A stretch of 64,000 nt of DNA. Origin: CANKJK01 sp964400405. GTDB lineage: Bacteria; Acidobacteriota; Vicinamibacteria; Vicinamibacterales; UBA2999. Below, in pieces: positions 52,553 through 60,344 of the stretch. The DNA is taken from NCBI GenBank assembly GCA_964400405.1, contig CAYNUO010000006.1, forward strand, positions 1 to 64,000, in the 5' to 3' direction. Every line of letters starts with the position of its first letter. Within the stretch, counting starts at the first letter, position 1. The notes under the pieces are model-generated. The model saw only the letters and a program-made list of their open reading frames with translations, made no database searches and was not told the DNA's origin. A program made the position numbers and the translations under genes.

Positions 52553-53857
52553 ATGCGCGCGGTAGACACCATCATCAGGAAGCGGGACGGCCACGCGCTG
52601 ACGCGGGCCGAAATCGACGGCTTCGTCGAGGGCCTGGCCAATGGCACCTGGCAGGACTATCAGGCATCGGCGCTGCTGATGGCGATCGTACTGAACGGCA
52701 TGTCGCCCGCCGAGACCGCCGCGCTGACCGGTGCGATGCTCCGCTCAGGCGAGCGCGTGGACCTCTCGGACGTTCCCGGCGTGAAGGTCGGCAAGCACAG
52801 CACCGGTGGCGTGGGCGACAAGGTCTCGATCGCGCTGGCGCCCATCGTGGCGGCCTGCGGCGTCGTGGTGCCGAAGATGTCCGGCCGGGGCCTCGGTCAC
52901 ACCGGCGGCACGCTCGACAAGCTGGAATCGATTCCGGGTTTCCGGATTGGCCTGTCGATCGACGAATTCAAGTCCGTGCTGCGCCGCGTCGGCACCTGCA
53001 TGATCGGTCAGACCGCCGCGCTCGCGCCGGCCGACAAGACGCTCTACGCGCTGCGCGACGTGACGGGCACGGTCGAGAGCCTGCCTCTCATTGCCGCCTC
53101 CATCATGAGCAAGAAGCTCGCAGAGGGGTCTTCGGCGCTCGTGCTCGACGTCAAGTGCGGTAACGGCGCGTTCATGAAGGACGCCGCCGAGGCCAGGGCC
53201 CTCGCCGAGGCGATGTCGGCCATCGGCGGCGCCGCGGGCGTCAGGACCGAATGCGTCATCACGGCGATGGAGCAGCCGCTCGGCGAGGCGGTCGGCAACG
53301 CCCTCGAGATCAAGGAGTGCCTGGCGCTGCTGACGGGCCGCGGCCCGGCCGACGCCATGAGCGTCGTGCGCGCCATCTCGAGCCGGATGGTGGCCCTCGG
53401 CGGCAAGGCGCCGGACGCCGAGTCCGCGCTGGGCCTCGTCGAGCGGGCGGTCAGCTCGGGCGCCGCCCTCGACACGTTCCGGCGGATGGTCGAGGCACAG
53501 GGCGGCGACCCCCGGATCGTCGACGAACCGGCGCGGCTGCCGTCCGTGCCGACCGTCCACGTCATGCATGCGAACTCGGACGGTTACATCTCGAGGATGC
53601 ATGCGCTGTCGATCGGCCGCGCGAGCATCTGCCTCGGTGCCGGCCGCGACCGCGTCGGCGACGCGGTCGATCATGCTGTGGGCCTGCTGGTGAAAGCGGA
53701 CCTGGGCGACCGCGTCGAGGCCGGGCAGCCGCTGCTCGAACTCCACCATCGCGACGGAAGGGGCCTGACCGATGCGCTCGCGCTGTGCCGCGACGCGTGC
53801 GCGATCTCCGAGACACCGGTGACGCGCCCTCCCAAGGTCCTCGACGTCGTTCAGTAG
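52553..53857 (+). CDS. Pyrimidine-nucleoside (thymidine) phosphorylase
   Basis: About 434 residues from ATG 52553. Family motifs are complete: KHSTGGVGDKVS (phosphate loop, near residue 82), the signature GRGLGHTGGTLDKLESIPG near residue 110, and KKLAEGSSALVLDVKCGNGAF near residue 186. The C-terminal domain ends with the lipoyl-like beta region (DLGDRVEAGQPLLELHH). It splits thymidine, uridine or deoxyuridine with phosphate into base and (deoxy)ribose-1-phosphate. Whether it is DeoA or the broader Pdp type is not decidable here. First gene of the salvage operon. Confidence 0.95.
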   Translation: MRAVDTIIRKRDGHALTRAEIDGFVEGLANGTWQDYQASALLMAIVLNGMSPAETAALTGAMLRSGERVDLSDVPGVKVGKHSTGGVGDKVSIALAPIVAACGVVVPKMSGRGLGHTGGTLDKLESIPGFRIGLSIDEFKSVLRRVGTCMIGQTAALAPADKTLYALRDVTGTVESLPLIAASIMSKKLAEGSSALVLDVKCGNGAFMKDAAEARALAEAMSAIGGAAGVRTECVITAMEQPLGEAVGNALEIKECLALLTGRGPADAMSVVRAISSRMVALGGKAPDAESALGLVERAVSSGAALDTFRRMVEAQGGDPRIVDEPARLPSVPTVHVMHANSDGYISRMHALSIGRASICLGAGRDRVGDAVDHAVGLLVKADLGDRVEAGQPLLELHHRDGRGLTDALALCRDACAISETPVTRPPKVLDVVQ

Positions 53858-53906
53858 CGCCGCGCCAAACGCTCCAGCCGTTCCTCAACCCCAGAGACCC
53901 AGACCC

Positions 53907-55268
53907 ATGTCCACCCCAGACCCGCACACCCCCTCCTCCGGGAGGCAGACCTGGAGCCGGCGCGATACGATGATCGCCGGCGGCCTGCTGCTGCTCATCG
54001 GCACCGCGGCCCTGCTGGCCCTCTCGGGCGTGCCGCGGGCGCAGCCGATCGTCGGCCTGGCCCTCATCCTTGGTCTGGCCTACGCCCTCTCATCGGCGCG
54101 GTACGCCATCGATTACCGGACGGTTGCGTGGGGACTCGGTCTGCAGCTGCTGTTCGCCGTGATCGTGCTCAGGACCGAACTGGGCCAGCGGACGTTCCAG
54201 ACCCTCGGCGGCGTGATCAACCGGATTCTCGACTTCGCCTTCGTCGGCTCGTCCTTCGTGTTCGGTCCGCTCGGCAGCAAAGAGGTGTGGCCACGCGTGA
54301 TGACGCAGGTGCTCGGTCCCGAGGGCGCGCAGTACGGCGTCATCTTCGCATTCCAGGTGCTGCCGACCATCATCTTCATCGCGGCGCTCTTCGCGATGCT
54401 GTACTACTTCGGCATCATGCAGATCGTGGTGCGCGTGTTCGCCGTCGGCATGCGGTGGGTGATGCGTGCCAGCGGTGCCGAGTCGCTCAATGTCGCGGCG
54501 AGCATCTTCATGGGGCAGACGGAGGCGCCGCTGACGATCCGTCCGTTCCTGCCGAAGATGACCGAATCGGAACTGATGACGGTCATGACCTCCGGCATGG
54601 CGCACATCTCCGGCGGCATCATGGCGGCCTACATCCTGTTCGGCATCGAGGCCAAGCACCTGCTGACGGCCGTCATCATGACCGCGCCGGGGACGCTGAT
54701 GATGGCGAAGATGTTCGTGCCGGAGACGGCCGTACCCGAGACGATGGGCACGGTGAAGCTCAAGGTCGAGAGGACCGACGTCAACGTGATCGACGCCATC
54801 GGCCGCGGGACCGGCGAAGGCCTGCACCTGGCGCTGAACGTCGGCGCGATGCTGATCTCGTTCCTGGCGCTGATCGCGCTGGTCAACGCCGCGCTCGGAC
54901 TCGTCGGCGTCAGCATGCAGCAGGTGCTCGGCTGGGTGTTTGCACCGATCGCGTGGGCGCTGGGTGTTCCGTGGCGTGACGCCAACACGATCGGGAACCT
55001 GCTCGGTACGCGCATGGTGCTCAACGAGTTCGTCGCGTACTCGCAGCTCGGCCCGCTGAAGGAGATGCTCGACCCGAAGTCCTTTACGATCGCCACGTTT
55101 GCGCTGTGCGGCTTCGCGAACTTCAGCTCGATCGGCATTCAGATCGGCGGCATCGGCGCACTGGTCCCGGAGCGCCGGCACGACCTGGCACGTCTGGGCC
55201 TGCGCGCCATGCTCGCCGGCACCTTCGCAAACTTCATCACGGCCACCATCGCGGGCATGCTGCTGTGA
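53907..55268 (+). CDS. Concentrative nucleoside transporter, NupC/CNT family
   Basis: 453 residues. About ten membrane helices with the CNT landmarks: GFVGSSF-like FAFVGSSFVFGPLG, VFAFQVLPTIIF-type IFAFQVLPTIIFIAALF, and the signature SLNVAASIFMGQTEAPL followed by MTSGMAHISGGIMAAY and, near the end, TFALCGFANFSSIGIQIGG. These form the nucleoside-binding re-entrant loops. It imports nucleosides with Na+ or H+ across the inner membrane. It follows the phosphorylase by 49 bases and overlaps the next gene. Confidence 0.95.
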   Translation: MSTPDPHTPSSGRQTWSRRDTMIAGGLLLLIGTAALLALSGVPRAQPIVGLALILGLAYALSSARYAIDYRTVAWGLGLQLLFAVIVLRTELGQRTFQTLGGVINRILDFAFVGSSFVFGPLGSKEVWPRVMTQVLGPEGAQYGVIFAFQVLPTIIFIAALFAMLYYFGIMQIVVRVFAVGMRWVMRASGAESLNVAASIFMGQTEAPLTIRPFLPKMTESELMTVMTSGMAHISGGIMAAYILFGIEAKHLLTAVIMTAPGTLMMAKMFVPETAVPETMGTVKLKVERTDVNVIDAIGRGTGEGLHLALNVGAMLISFLALIALVNAALGLVGVSMQQVLGWVFAPIAWALGVPWRDANTIGNLLGTRMVLNEFVAYSQLGPLKEMLDPKSFTIATFALCGFANFSSIGIQIGGIGALVPERRHDLARLGLRAMLAGTFANFITATIAGMLL

Positions 55269-56107
55269 CGGAAGCGGCGAGCGGAGCGGACGATCGTTTC
55301 GAGCGCGTCGAAGCCGCCGCCGCGGCGGTCCGCGCGCGGTGCGGCGCGCTGCCGCGGACGGCCATCGTACTGGGCTCGGGCCTGGGCGAGTTTGCCGGGA
55401 CGCTGCAGCACAGTGTCACGATCCCGTACGGCGATCTTCCCGGCTGGCCGGAGTCGAAGGTCGTGGGACACGCCGGGACGCTGGTCGTGGGCGACGTGGC
55501 CGGCCGGCGCATCGCGGTGCTCGCTGGCCGTGCGCATGCGTATGAGGGGCACGCGATGACCGCCGTGGTCTTCGGCGTTCGTGCGATGGCCAGGCTCGGC
55601 GTCCGCGAGCTGATCCTGACGAACGCGGCCGGCGGCATCAACACACGCTTCGGCGCGGGGGCGTTGATGGTCATCGACGATCACATCAACCTGACGGGCG
55701 CCAATCCCCTGGTGGGCGCGAACGACGAGCGCTTCGGCGCGCGCTTTCCGGACATGTCCGAGGTCTATTCCCGCCGGCTGCGCGGCATCGCCGATGCGGT
55801 GGCCGCCGACCGCGGCTTCGTCATCGAGCACGGGATCTACGCCGGCCTGCTCGGACCGAGCTATGAGACGCCGGCCGAGATCCGCTATCTGCGCGCGATC
55901 GGCGCGGATGCCGTCGGCATGTCCACGGTGCCGGAGGCGATTGCGGCGCGGCACATGGGCGTCGAGGTGCTCGGGATCTCGTGCATCACGAACATGGCCG
56001 CGGGTGTGCTCGATCAACCGCTCGTGCACGCCGAGGTGCTCGAAACGGCTGAGCGTGTAAAGGGCGCCTTCATGGGCCTGCTGGAGGGTATCGTTGGCCG
56101 ACTCTGA
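55265..56107 (+). CDS. Purine-nucleoside phosphorylase (trimeric type)
   Basis: About 280 residues from GTG 55265, which overlaps the NupC stop (GTGA). Motifs of the trimeric PNP/MTAP family: AIVLGSGLGEFAG (phosphate loop), GRAHAYEGHAM near residue 80, LTNAAGGINTRF near residue 118, YAGLLGPSYETPAEIR near residue 195, and GMSTVPEAIAARHMG. It cleaves inosine, guanosine and deoxy forms with phosphate. The last 14 bases overlap the cytidine deaminase gene. Confidence 0.95.
   Translation: MTEAASGADDRFERVEAAAAAVRARCGALPRTAIVLGSGLGEFAGTLQHSVTIPYGDLPGWPESKVVGHAGTLVVGDVAGRRIAVLAGRAHAYEGHAMTAVVFGVRAMARLGVRELILTNAAGGINTRFGAGALMVIDDHINLTGANPLVGANDERFGARFPDMSEVYSRRLRGIADAVAADRGFVIEHGIYAGLLGPSYETPAEIRYLRAIGADAVGMSTVPEAIAARHMGVEVLGISCITNMAAGVLDQPLVHAEVLETAERVKGAFMGLLEGIVGRL
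56083..56088 (+). promoter_or_regulatory. Ribosome-binding site for the TTG start of cdd
   Basis: GGAGGG lies inside the end of the purine-nucleoside phosphorylase gene, five bases before the TTG at 56094. It supports this start codon and coupling to the upstream gene. Confidence 0.65.
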
Positions 56108-56486
56108 TCTGATCGCCGCCGCACGGGCCGTCCGGCTGAACGCCGAGGCGCGCTATTCCGGGTTCAAGGTCGGTGCCGCGCTCGAGGCCGAGGATGGCAC
56201 GATCGTCACCGGCTGCAATGTGGAGAACGCCACGTACGGCTTGACGGTGTGCGCAGAGCGCGTCGCCGTCTTCAAGGCGATCTCCGAAGGGCATCGCCGC
56301 TTCAGGAAGATCGCCGTCGTGGCTGACGCCGAGAAGCCGACGCCGCCGTGCGGTGCGTGCCGGCAGATTCTGTGGGAGTTCGGCGGGAACCTGGAAGTGA
56401 TCCTCGCCGATACGAAGCACGAGACCGGCCGCTACCAGCTGCGGGATCTGTTCCCGGCGCCGTTCGACGGCGGCAACCTGACGTAG
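56094..56486 (+). CDS. cdd: Cytidine deaminase
   Basis: 130 residues, the normal size of the homotetrameric type. TTG start at 56094 with a GGAGGG site. The zinc ligands and catalytic Glu are in NATYGLTVCAERVAVFKA (C-A-E) and PPCGACRQILWEF (C-x2-C). FSGFKVGAAL-like YSGFKVGAALEA binds the substrate. It turns (deoxy)cytidine to (deoxy)uridine, which the phosphorylase at the head of the operon can then split. Last gene of the salvage operon. Confidence 0.96.
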   Translation: MADSDLIAAARAVRLNAEARYSGFKVGAALEAEDGTIVTGCNVENATYGLTVCAERVAVFKAISEGHRRFRKIAVVADAEKPTPPCGACRQILWEFGGNLEVILADTKHETGRYQLRDLFPAPFDGGNLT

Positions 56487-56504
56487 CTGCAGTCCGGCAG
56501 CTAC
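56483..56504. terminator. Shared bidirectional terminator containing both stop codons
   Basis: GTAGCTGC (56483-56490) pairs perfectly with GCAGCTAC (56497-56504) around AGTCCG. The TAG of cdd and the TAG of the M48 gene on the other strand both lie within the stem. On the plus strand it is followed by TTCTTCCC, a T-rich tail. Likely ends both transcripts. Confidence 0.65.
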
Positions 56505-58189
56505 TTCTTCCCTGGTTTCTTCGGGGCCGGCGCGGCCGCGTTGGCACCCGTCCCGCCCTCGGCGTACTTCACGTAGGGCGTCAGCGGCGTGACCATCAGC
56601 GGCACCTTCTCGCGGACCGTATTCACCTGGAACGACGTCGCCGAGCGGAGCAGCGCCAGCTTGCCGGTCCACGGGTCCAGCACGAGGCGGGCGCCGAGCG
56701 GCAACGCAGCCAGCTGATCGAGGTTTTCCAGGTCGAGTTCCGGCGCTTTCTGCATCAGCTCGGCGAGCCGGACGTTCGGGCCGCCGTCGGAGATGTGGTC
56801 GCCGATGTGCGGCTGAATCAGGTTGGGCAGCGCCTTGGAGCGCTCCGCGATGAGCTTCAGGAAGAGCCCGGCGTTGGTCAGCTTGTCCGCGTAGGGCGAC
56901 TTCTTCAGCATCTCCAGCACCTTGGCGTCGGCGGCGGTCTCCTGCCGCGCGTCGCGGTTGGTCTTGAGCGTCTTCAGCAGCACCTCGTCGTCGACCATCA
57001 TGCGGTCGGCGAACGCGAACTGCGGGTTGACGAGTGGGTGTCCGAGGACGATGTGGGCGAGCTCGTGCGCCATCATCATCGCGAGGCTGCCTTCGTCCGG
57101 CAGGACGTCCACGAGGCCGCGGCTCATGACGATCGTGTGGCCGACGGTGAACGACTCGAACGGCGACGTCAGCAGCACCCGCGCGTGGACCGGGCGGTCG
57201 AGCGCGATCTCGTTGGTGACGAGCAGGTTGTTGAGCACCGTCTCGAGCACCTTCTCGACGTCACCGGGCATCCCGATGAGCTGGGCCTTCTCGAGCCGGA
57301 GCAGGACGTTGTCTTCGGCTTCCTTCTCCCAGCGCCGCTGGCTCTCAACGGGAGAGAGCTGTCCCTCTGGACGGGCCTGATCCTGAATCGTCGGCTCGCT
57401 GATCTCGATGGACGTGAACGCGGTCTTCGCCTGCGTCTGCTGCGTGTCGTAGCCCCAGAGCTTGATCTGGCTCTTGAAGCGCGGCTCGGACGACTGCGGG
57501 GCCGTGGCGTCCTTGGCGTCCAGTTCCTCGACGTGCGTGTAGGACGGCACCCACACGCCGGCCTGGACGTTCGTGCGCCAGCTGTCGACGTGGAACGCGA
57601 CGTTCTTCTTGAACATCAGCCGTTCGATCCTGCGGTTGATGCCGTTGAACCGCACGATGTTGAAGCCGGCGTCCTCTACCCAGATCCGGCCGGCGAAGCC
57701 GTTTGCGATGTCCTTCTTGGGGCGGACGTCGATCACGTAGCAGCGGGCCTCGCCGAGGAACTCGCGCCGGACGAGCGTGAAATCGTAGCGCTTCGGCTCG
57801 AGCATTTCCCAGTCCGCGACGACCATGGCTGCGAAACCGTCGGGAATGTATTCCAGGTCGCGGTTGCGGTTGGCGCCCTCGAATCGCGGCGCCGCCTTGC
57901 CGCCGGACACGGTCAGCAGACGGGGCCCGCTGCGCCAGCCGAAGCGGCCGAGCAGGTAGCTGTCCTCGCTCGGGATCAGGCCGACCTTCTCGTCCATGGA
58001 GAGGTTCTGGATGTAAACCTCCACCATCGGCTTGAATTCGCGGATGTTCGTGATGAGCGTGGACTCGCTCTGGTTCGCCTTGTTGATGATCTCCTCCACC
58101 GCAGGCGTCTGCGCGGTGGGAGACGCCACCAGTCCGGCGAGCAGGAGAACGGTCGGAAGAAGGGCCTGGCGTCGCATGCTGTGTGTCAT
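56501..58189 (-). CDS. M48-family zinc metalloprotease, secreted
   Basis: 562 residues with a signal peptide (LLPTVLLLAGLVASPTAQ). The first 270 residues are a separate beta-rich domain, partly resembling LolA/outer-membrane-lipoprotein-type folds (FDFTL, WVEDAGFNIVRFNG) but not assigned with certainty. The protease domain has the zinc motif HELAH (MMMAHELAHIVLGH, near residue 370) and the third ligand in RQETAADAKVLEML. M48 periplasmic proteases such as BepA act in outer-membrane quality control. The ATG overlaps the stop of the upstream TonB gene (ATGA), so both are co-translated. Start at 58189, or the Met at 58177. Confidence 0.88.
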   Translation of the reverse strand: MTHSMRRQALLPTVLLLAGLVASPTAQTPAVEEIINKANQSESTLITNIREFKPMVEVYIQNLSMDEKVGLIPSEDSYLLGRFGWRSGPRLLTVSGGKAAPRFEGANRNRDLEYIPDGFAAMVVADWEMLEPKRYDFTLVRREFLGEARCYVIDVRPKKDIANGFAGRIWVEDAGFNIVRFNGINRRIERLMFKKNVAFHVDSWRTNVQAGVWVPSYTHVEELDAKDATAPQSSEPRFKSQIKLWGYDTQQTQAKTAFTSIEISEPTIQDQARPEGQLSPVESQRRWEKEAEDNVLLRLEKAQLIGMPGDVEKVLETVLNNLLVTNEIALDRPVHARVLLTSPFESFTVGHTIVMSRGLVDVLPDEGSLAMMMAHELAHIVLGHPLVNPQFAFADRMMVDDEVLLKTLKTNRDARQETAADAKVLEMLKKSPYADKLTNAGLFLKLIAERSKALPNLIQPHIGDHISDGGPNVRLAELMQKAPELDLENLDQLAALPLGARLVLDPWTGKLALLRSATSFQVNTVREKVPLMVTPLTPYVKYAEGGTGANAAAPAPKKPGKK

Positions 58190-59259
58190 GTCAGTCGAAA
58201 CACGATCGTGACTGTCGCGCGAACGTCCACCGGATCGCCCGACTGGGTCGCCGGCTTGAACGTGATTCGTTCCGCTGCCGCGCGGGCCATGTCGTCAAGG
58301 CCGTGCCCGAGGCCACGCACCACGCGAACCACCTTGACCTGGCGTCCCGCCGTGAACACGACCTCGAGGATCACGTCGCCTTCGACCTTCGCCGCGCGCG
58401 CCTCGTCAGTATATGCAGGCGTGGGCTTCGAAAGTACCTCGACCGGCGTGGGCGGAACCGCCGCTCTCGGTGGGGCGGGCGTGGCTGCGGCCGGTCGGGT
58501 CGCGGCAGTATCCCCGAAGCCCGAGGCCTGGACGGTGCCCGTCGGCCGGGCCGGCGCCCCGGCAGGCGCCGAGCTGCCGAACCCCGACGACGCGACCTGC
58601 CCGCGCGCGGCCGGCGCCTGGCGCCCCTGACCGCCTTCGAACCCGGAGGTGGCCACTGAGCCCCGCCGGTCCGTACCGGGCCTCGGCTGGGCCGAGCCGC
58701 CAAAGAGGCCCGTCTGCGCGGCCTGCAGCTTGAGGTCCGGGGCCGCCGCCTGCGGCGCGTCGAACCCGGTGGTCTGTACGGTGCCCTTCGGCGCCGCGGC
58801 CGCGGCGGCCGCCGGCGCGTCGAACGCGCCGACCGCGACCTCGGGCTTCGGCGGCGGTGGCGCCTCGGGCTTCGGCGGCTCCGGAGCTGGCGGCGGTTCC
58901 GGCTTCGGCGGTTCCGGCGGCGGCTCCGGCTCGGGTGGCGGCTCCACGGCGAGCGCGTCCAGGGTCTGGGTGTCGACCGATGGCGGCGGCGCTGCGTCGA
59001 CCTTCACCGGCGTGGAGGGGGAGGCCAGCGCCATGTACATCAGGCGCTCAAGCTGAGTGCTGGGCTTCGGCGTCGCCGGCCGGTTGTTCAGAAAAAGGAG
59101 AAACGCGATCGCCCCGGCGTGAAGGGCCAGGCTGATGACGACCGCCGAAGGCGATCGCCGGGCGGGGACGTGTTCGTCGAACAGTTCGCGGTCCTCGAGC
59201 GCGCGTGGAGCTGAAATCGTGTGCGACGGTTTCGCGCGTGAGAAGGTATTGTAAACCAC
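58186..59259 (-). CDS. TonB-family protein with six ~20-residue repeats in the linker
   Basis: 357 residues. A cytoplasmic start is followed by one membrane helix (AVVISLALHAGAIAFLLFL, about 38-57). A Pro/Glu/Lys-rich stiff segment (about 107-140) leads to a linker in which the pattern V-x-[ST]-[ST]-G-F-[DEG] recurs six times, with the Phe at about 146, 166, 186, 207, 227 and 248. A C-terminal TonB domain (about 275-357) ends the protein, with PTPAYTDEARAAKVEGDVIL and RITFKPATQSGDPVDVRATV. It may connect the inner membrane to an outer-membrane partner over an unusual distance. Coupled to the M48 protease gene. Confidence 0.88.
   Translation of the reverse strand: MVYNTFSRAKPSHTISAPRALEDRELFDEHVPARRSPSAVVISLALHAGAIAFLLFLNNRPATPKPSTQLERLMYMALASPSTPVKVDAAPPPSVDTQTLDALAVEPPPEPEPPPEPPKPEPPPAPEPPKPEAPPPPKPEVAVGAFDAPAAAAAAAPKGTVQTTGFDAPQAAAPDLKLQAAQTGLFGGSAQPRPGTDRRGSVATSGFEGGQGRQAPAARGQVASSGFGSSAPAGAPARPTGTVQASGFGDTAATRPAAATPAPPRAAVPPTPVEVLSKPTPAYTDEARAAKVEGDVILEVVFTAGRQVKVVRVVRGLGHGLDDMARAAAERITFKPATQSGDPVDVRATVTIVFRLT
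58510..58842 (-). repeat. Coding repeats of ~20 codons in the TonB-family gene
   Basis: Six degenerate units at residues of about 140-250, each with a central G-F or A-F/L-F after V-x-[ST]-[ST]. Unit spacing is 20-21 residues. The repeats are seen at protein level; DNA copies have diverged. Confidence 0.7.
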
Positions 59260-59273
59260 GGGATTCCAACCAG

Positions 59274-60326
59274 ATGCTGCCGACGATCGCGTGGGAAGAC
59301 GACAAGATTCTGATGATTGACCAGCGCAAGCTGCCCGCCCGCGAGGTGTGGGTCCGCTGCGCGACGGCCGCCCAGGTGGCCAAAGCCATCACGACGATGG
59401 TGATCCGCGGGGCTCCGGCGATCGGCGTGGCGGCCGCGATGGGAATCGCGCTCGAGATGCGGCGCAGCAAGGCGGCCGGGACCAAGCAGTTCACGACCGA
59501 GTTCCAGAAGACCTGCGACCTGCTCGCGGCCACCCGGCCCACGGCGGTCAACCTGTTCTGGGGCATCGAGCGGATGAAGCAGGCCTTCGCCGCCGCTGCG
59601 GCCGACGGCGCGTCGGTCGACGAGATCAAGACGCGCCTCCGGACGACGGCCGACCGCATTCATGACGACGACGTGGCGAGTTGCCGCGCCATCGGCGCGT
59701 TCGGTGCCTCGCTGGTGCCCGACACCGCGACGATCCTCACCCACTGCAATGCCGGCGCGCTGGCGACGGCCGGCTACGGCACGGCGCTCGGCGTCATCCG
59801 CGGCGCGGTCGAGGCCGGCAAGCGCGTGGCCGTGCTGGCCGACGAGACGCGACCGTTCCTCCAGGGCGCCCGGCTGACCGCCTGGGAACTGGTGCGCGAC
59901 GGCATCGATACGACCGTGATCACCGACAACATGGCGGGGGCGCTGATGCGGACGAGCCGCATCGACCTGGTCGTCGTCGGTGCCGACCGCATCGCCGCCA
60001 ACGGCGACGCGGCCAACAAGATCGGCACCTACTCCGTGGCGGTGCTGGCGAAGGAGCACGGCATTCCGTTCTACGTGGCCGCGCCGATGTCGACCGTCGA
60101 CCTCGCCACGGCGGACGGCACGGGCATTCCGATCGAGGAGCGCAACGAGCGTGAGGTGACGCACGTGGGGACGTCCCGGCTGACGCCGGTCGGCGCGCGC
60201 ATCAGGAACCCGGCATTCGACGTGACGCCCAATCGTTTCATCAGCGCGATCATCACCGAGCGTGGCATCGCGCGGGCTCCGTTCGCGGACTCGCTCCAGG
60301 CACTGGTCGCTGGCGCGTCCGCCTAG
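59274..60326 (+). CDS. mtnA: S-methyl-5-thioribose-1-phosphate isomerase
   Basis: About 350 residues from ATG 59274; earlier in-frame starts overlap the divergent tonB gene. Conserved MtnA segments: TIAWEDDKILMIDQRKLP, VIRGAPAIGVAAAMGIAL, RPTAVNLFWGIERM, and THCNAGALATAGYGTALGVI with the catalytic Cys near residue 161. DETRPFLQGARLTAWEL and VVVGADRIAANGDAANKIGTY with the catalytic Asp complete the set. It isomerises methylthioribose-1-phosphate to the ribulose form in methionine salvage. A related ribose-1,5-bisphosphate isomerase is the main alternative, but length and motifs favour MtnA. Confidence 0.93.
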   Translation: MLPTIAWEDDKILMIDQRKLPAREVWVRCATAAQVAKAITTMVIRGAPAIGVAAAMGIALEMRRSKAAGTKQFTTEFQKTCDLLAATRPTAVNLFWGIERMKQAFAAAAADGASVDEIKTRLRTTADRIHDDDVASCRAIGAFGASLVPDTATILTHCNAGALATAGYGTALGVIRGAVEAGKRVAVLADETRPFLQGARLTAWELVRDGIDTTVITDNMAGALMRTSRIDLVVVGADRIAANGDAANKIGTYSVAVLAKEHGIPFYVAAPMSTVDLATADGTGIPIEERNEREVTHVGTSRLTPVGARIRNPAFDVTPNRFISAIITERGIARAPFADSLQALVAGASA

Positions 60327-60344
60327 CGGTCCGTGCAGAGGGCC

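Noticed and set aside
56348..58630. Long plus-strand open frame opposite the M48 and TonB genes
   Set aside because: The reverse strand encodes a full signal peptide, HELAH zinc motif and TonB domain; the plus frame shows none.
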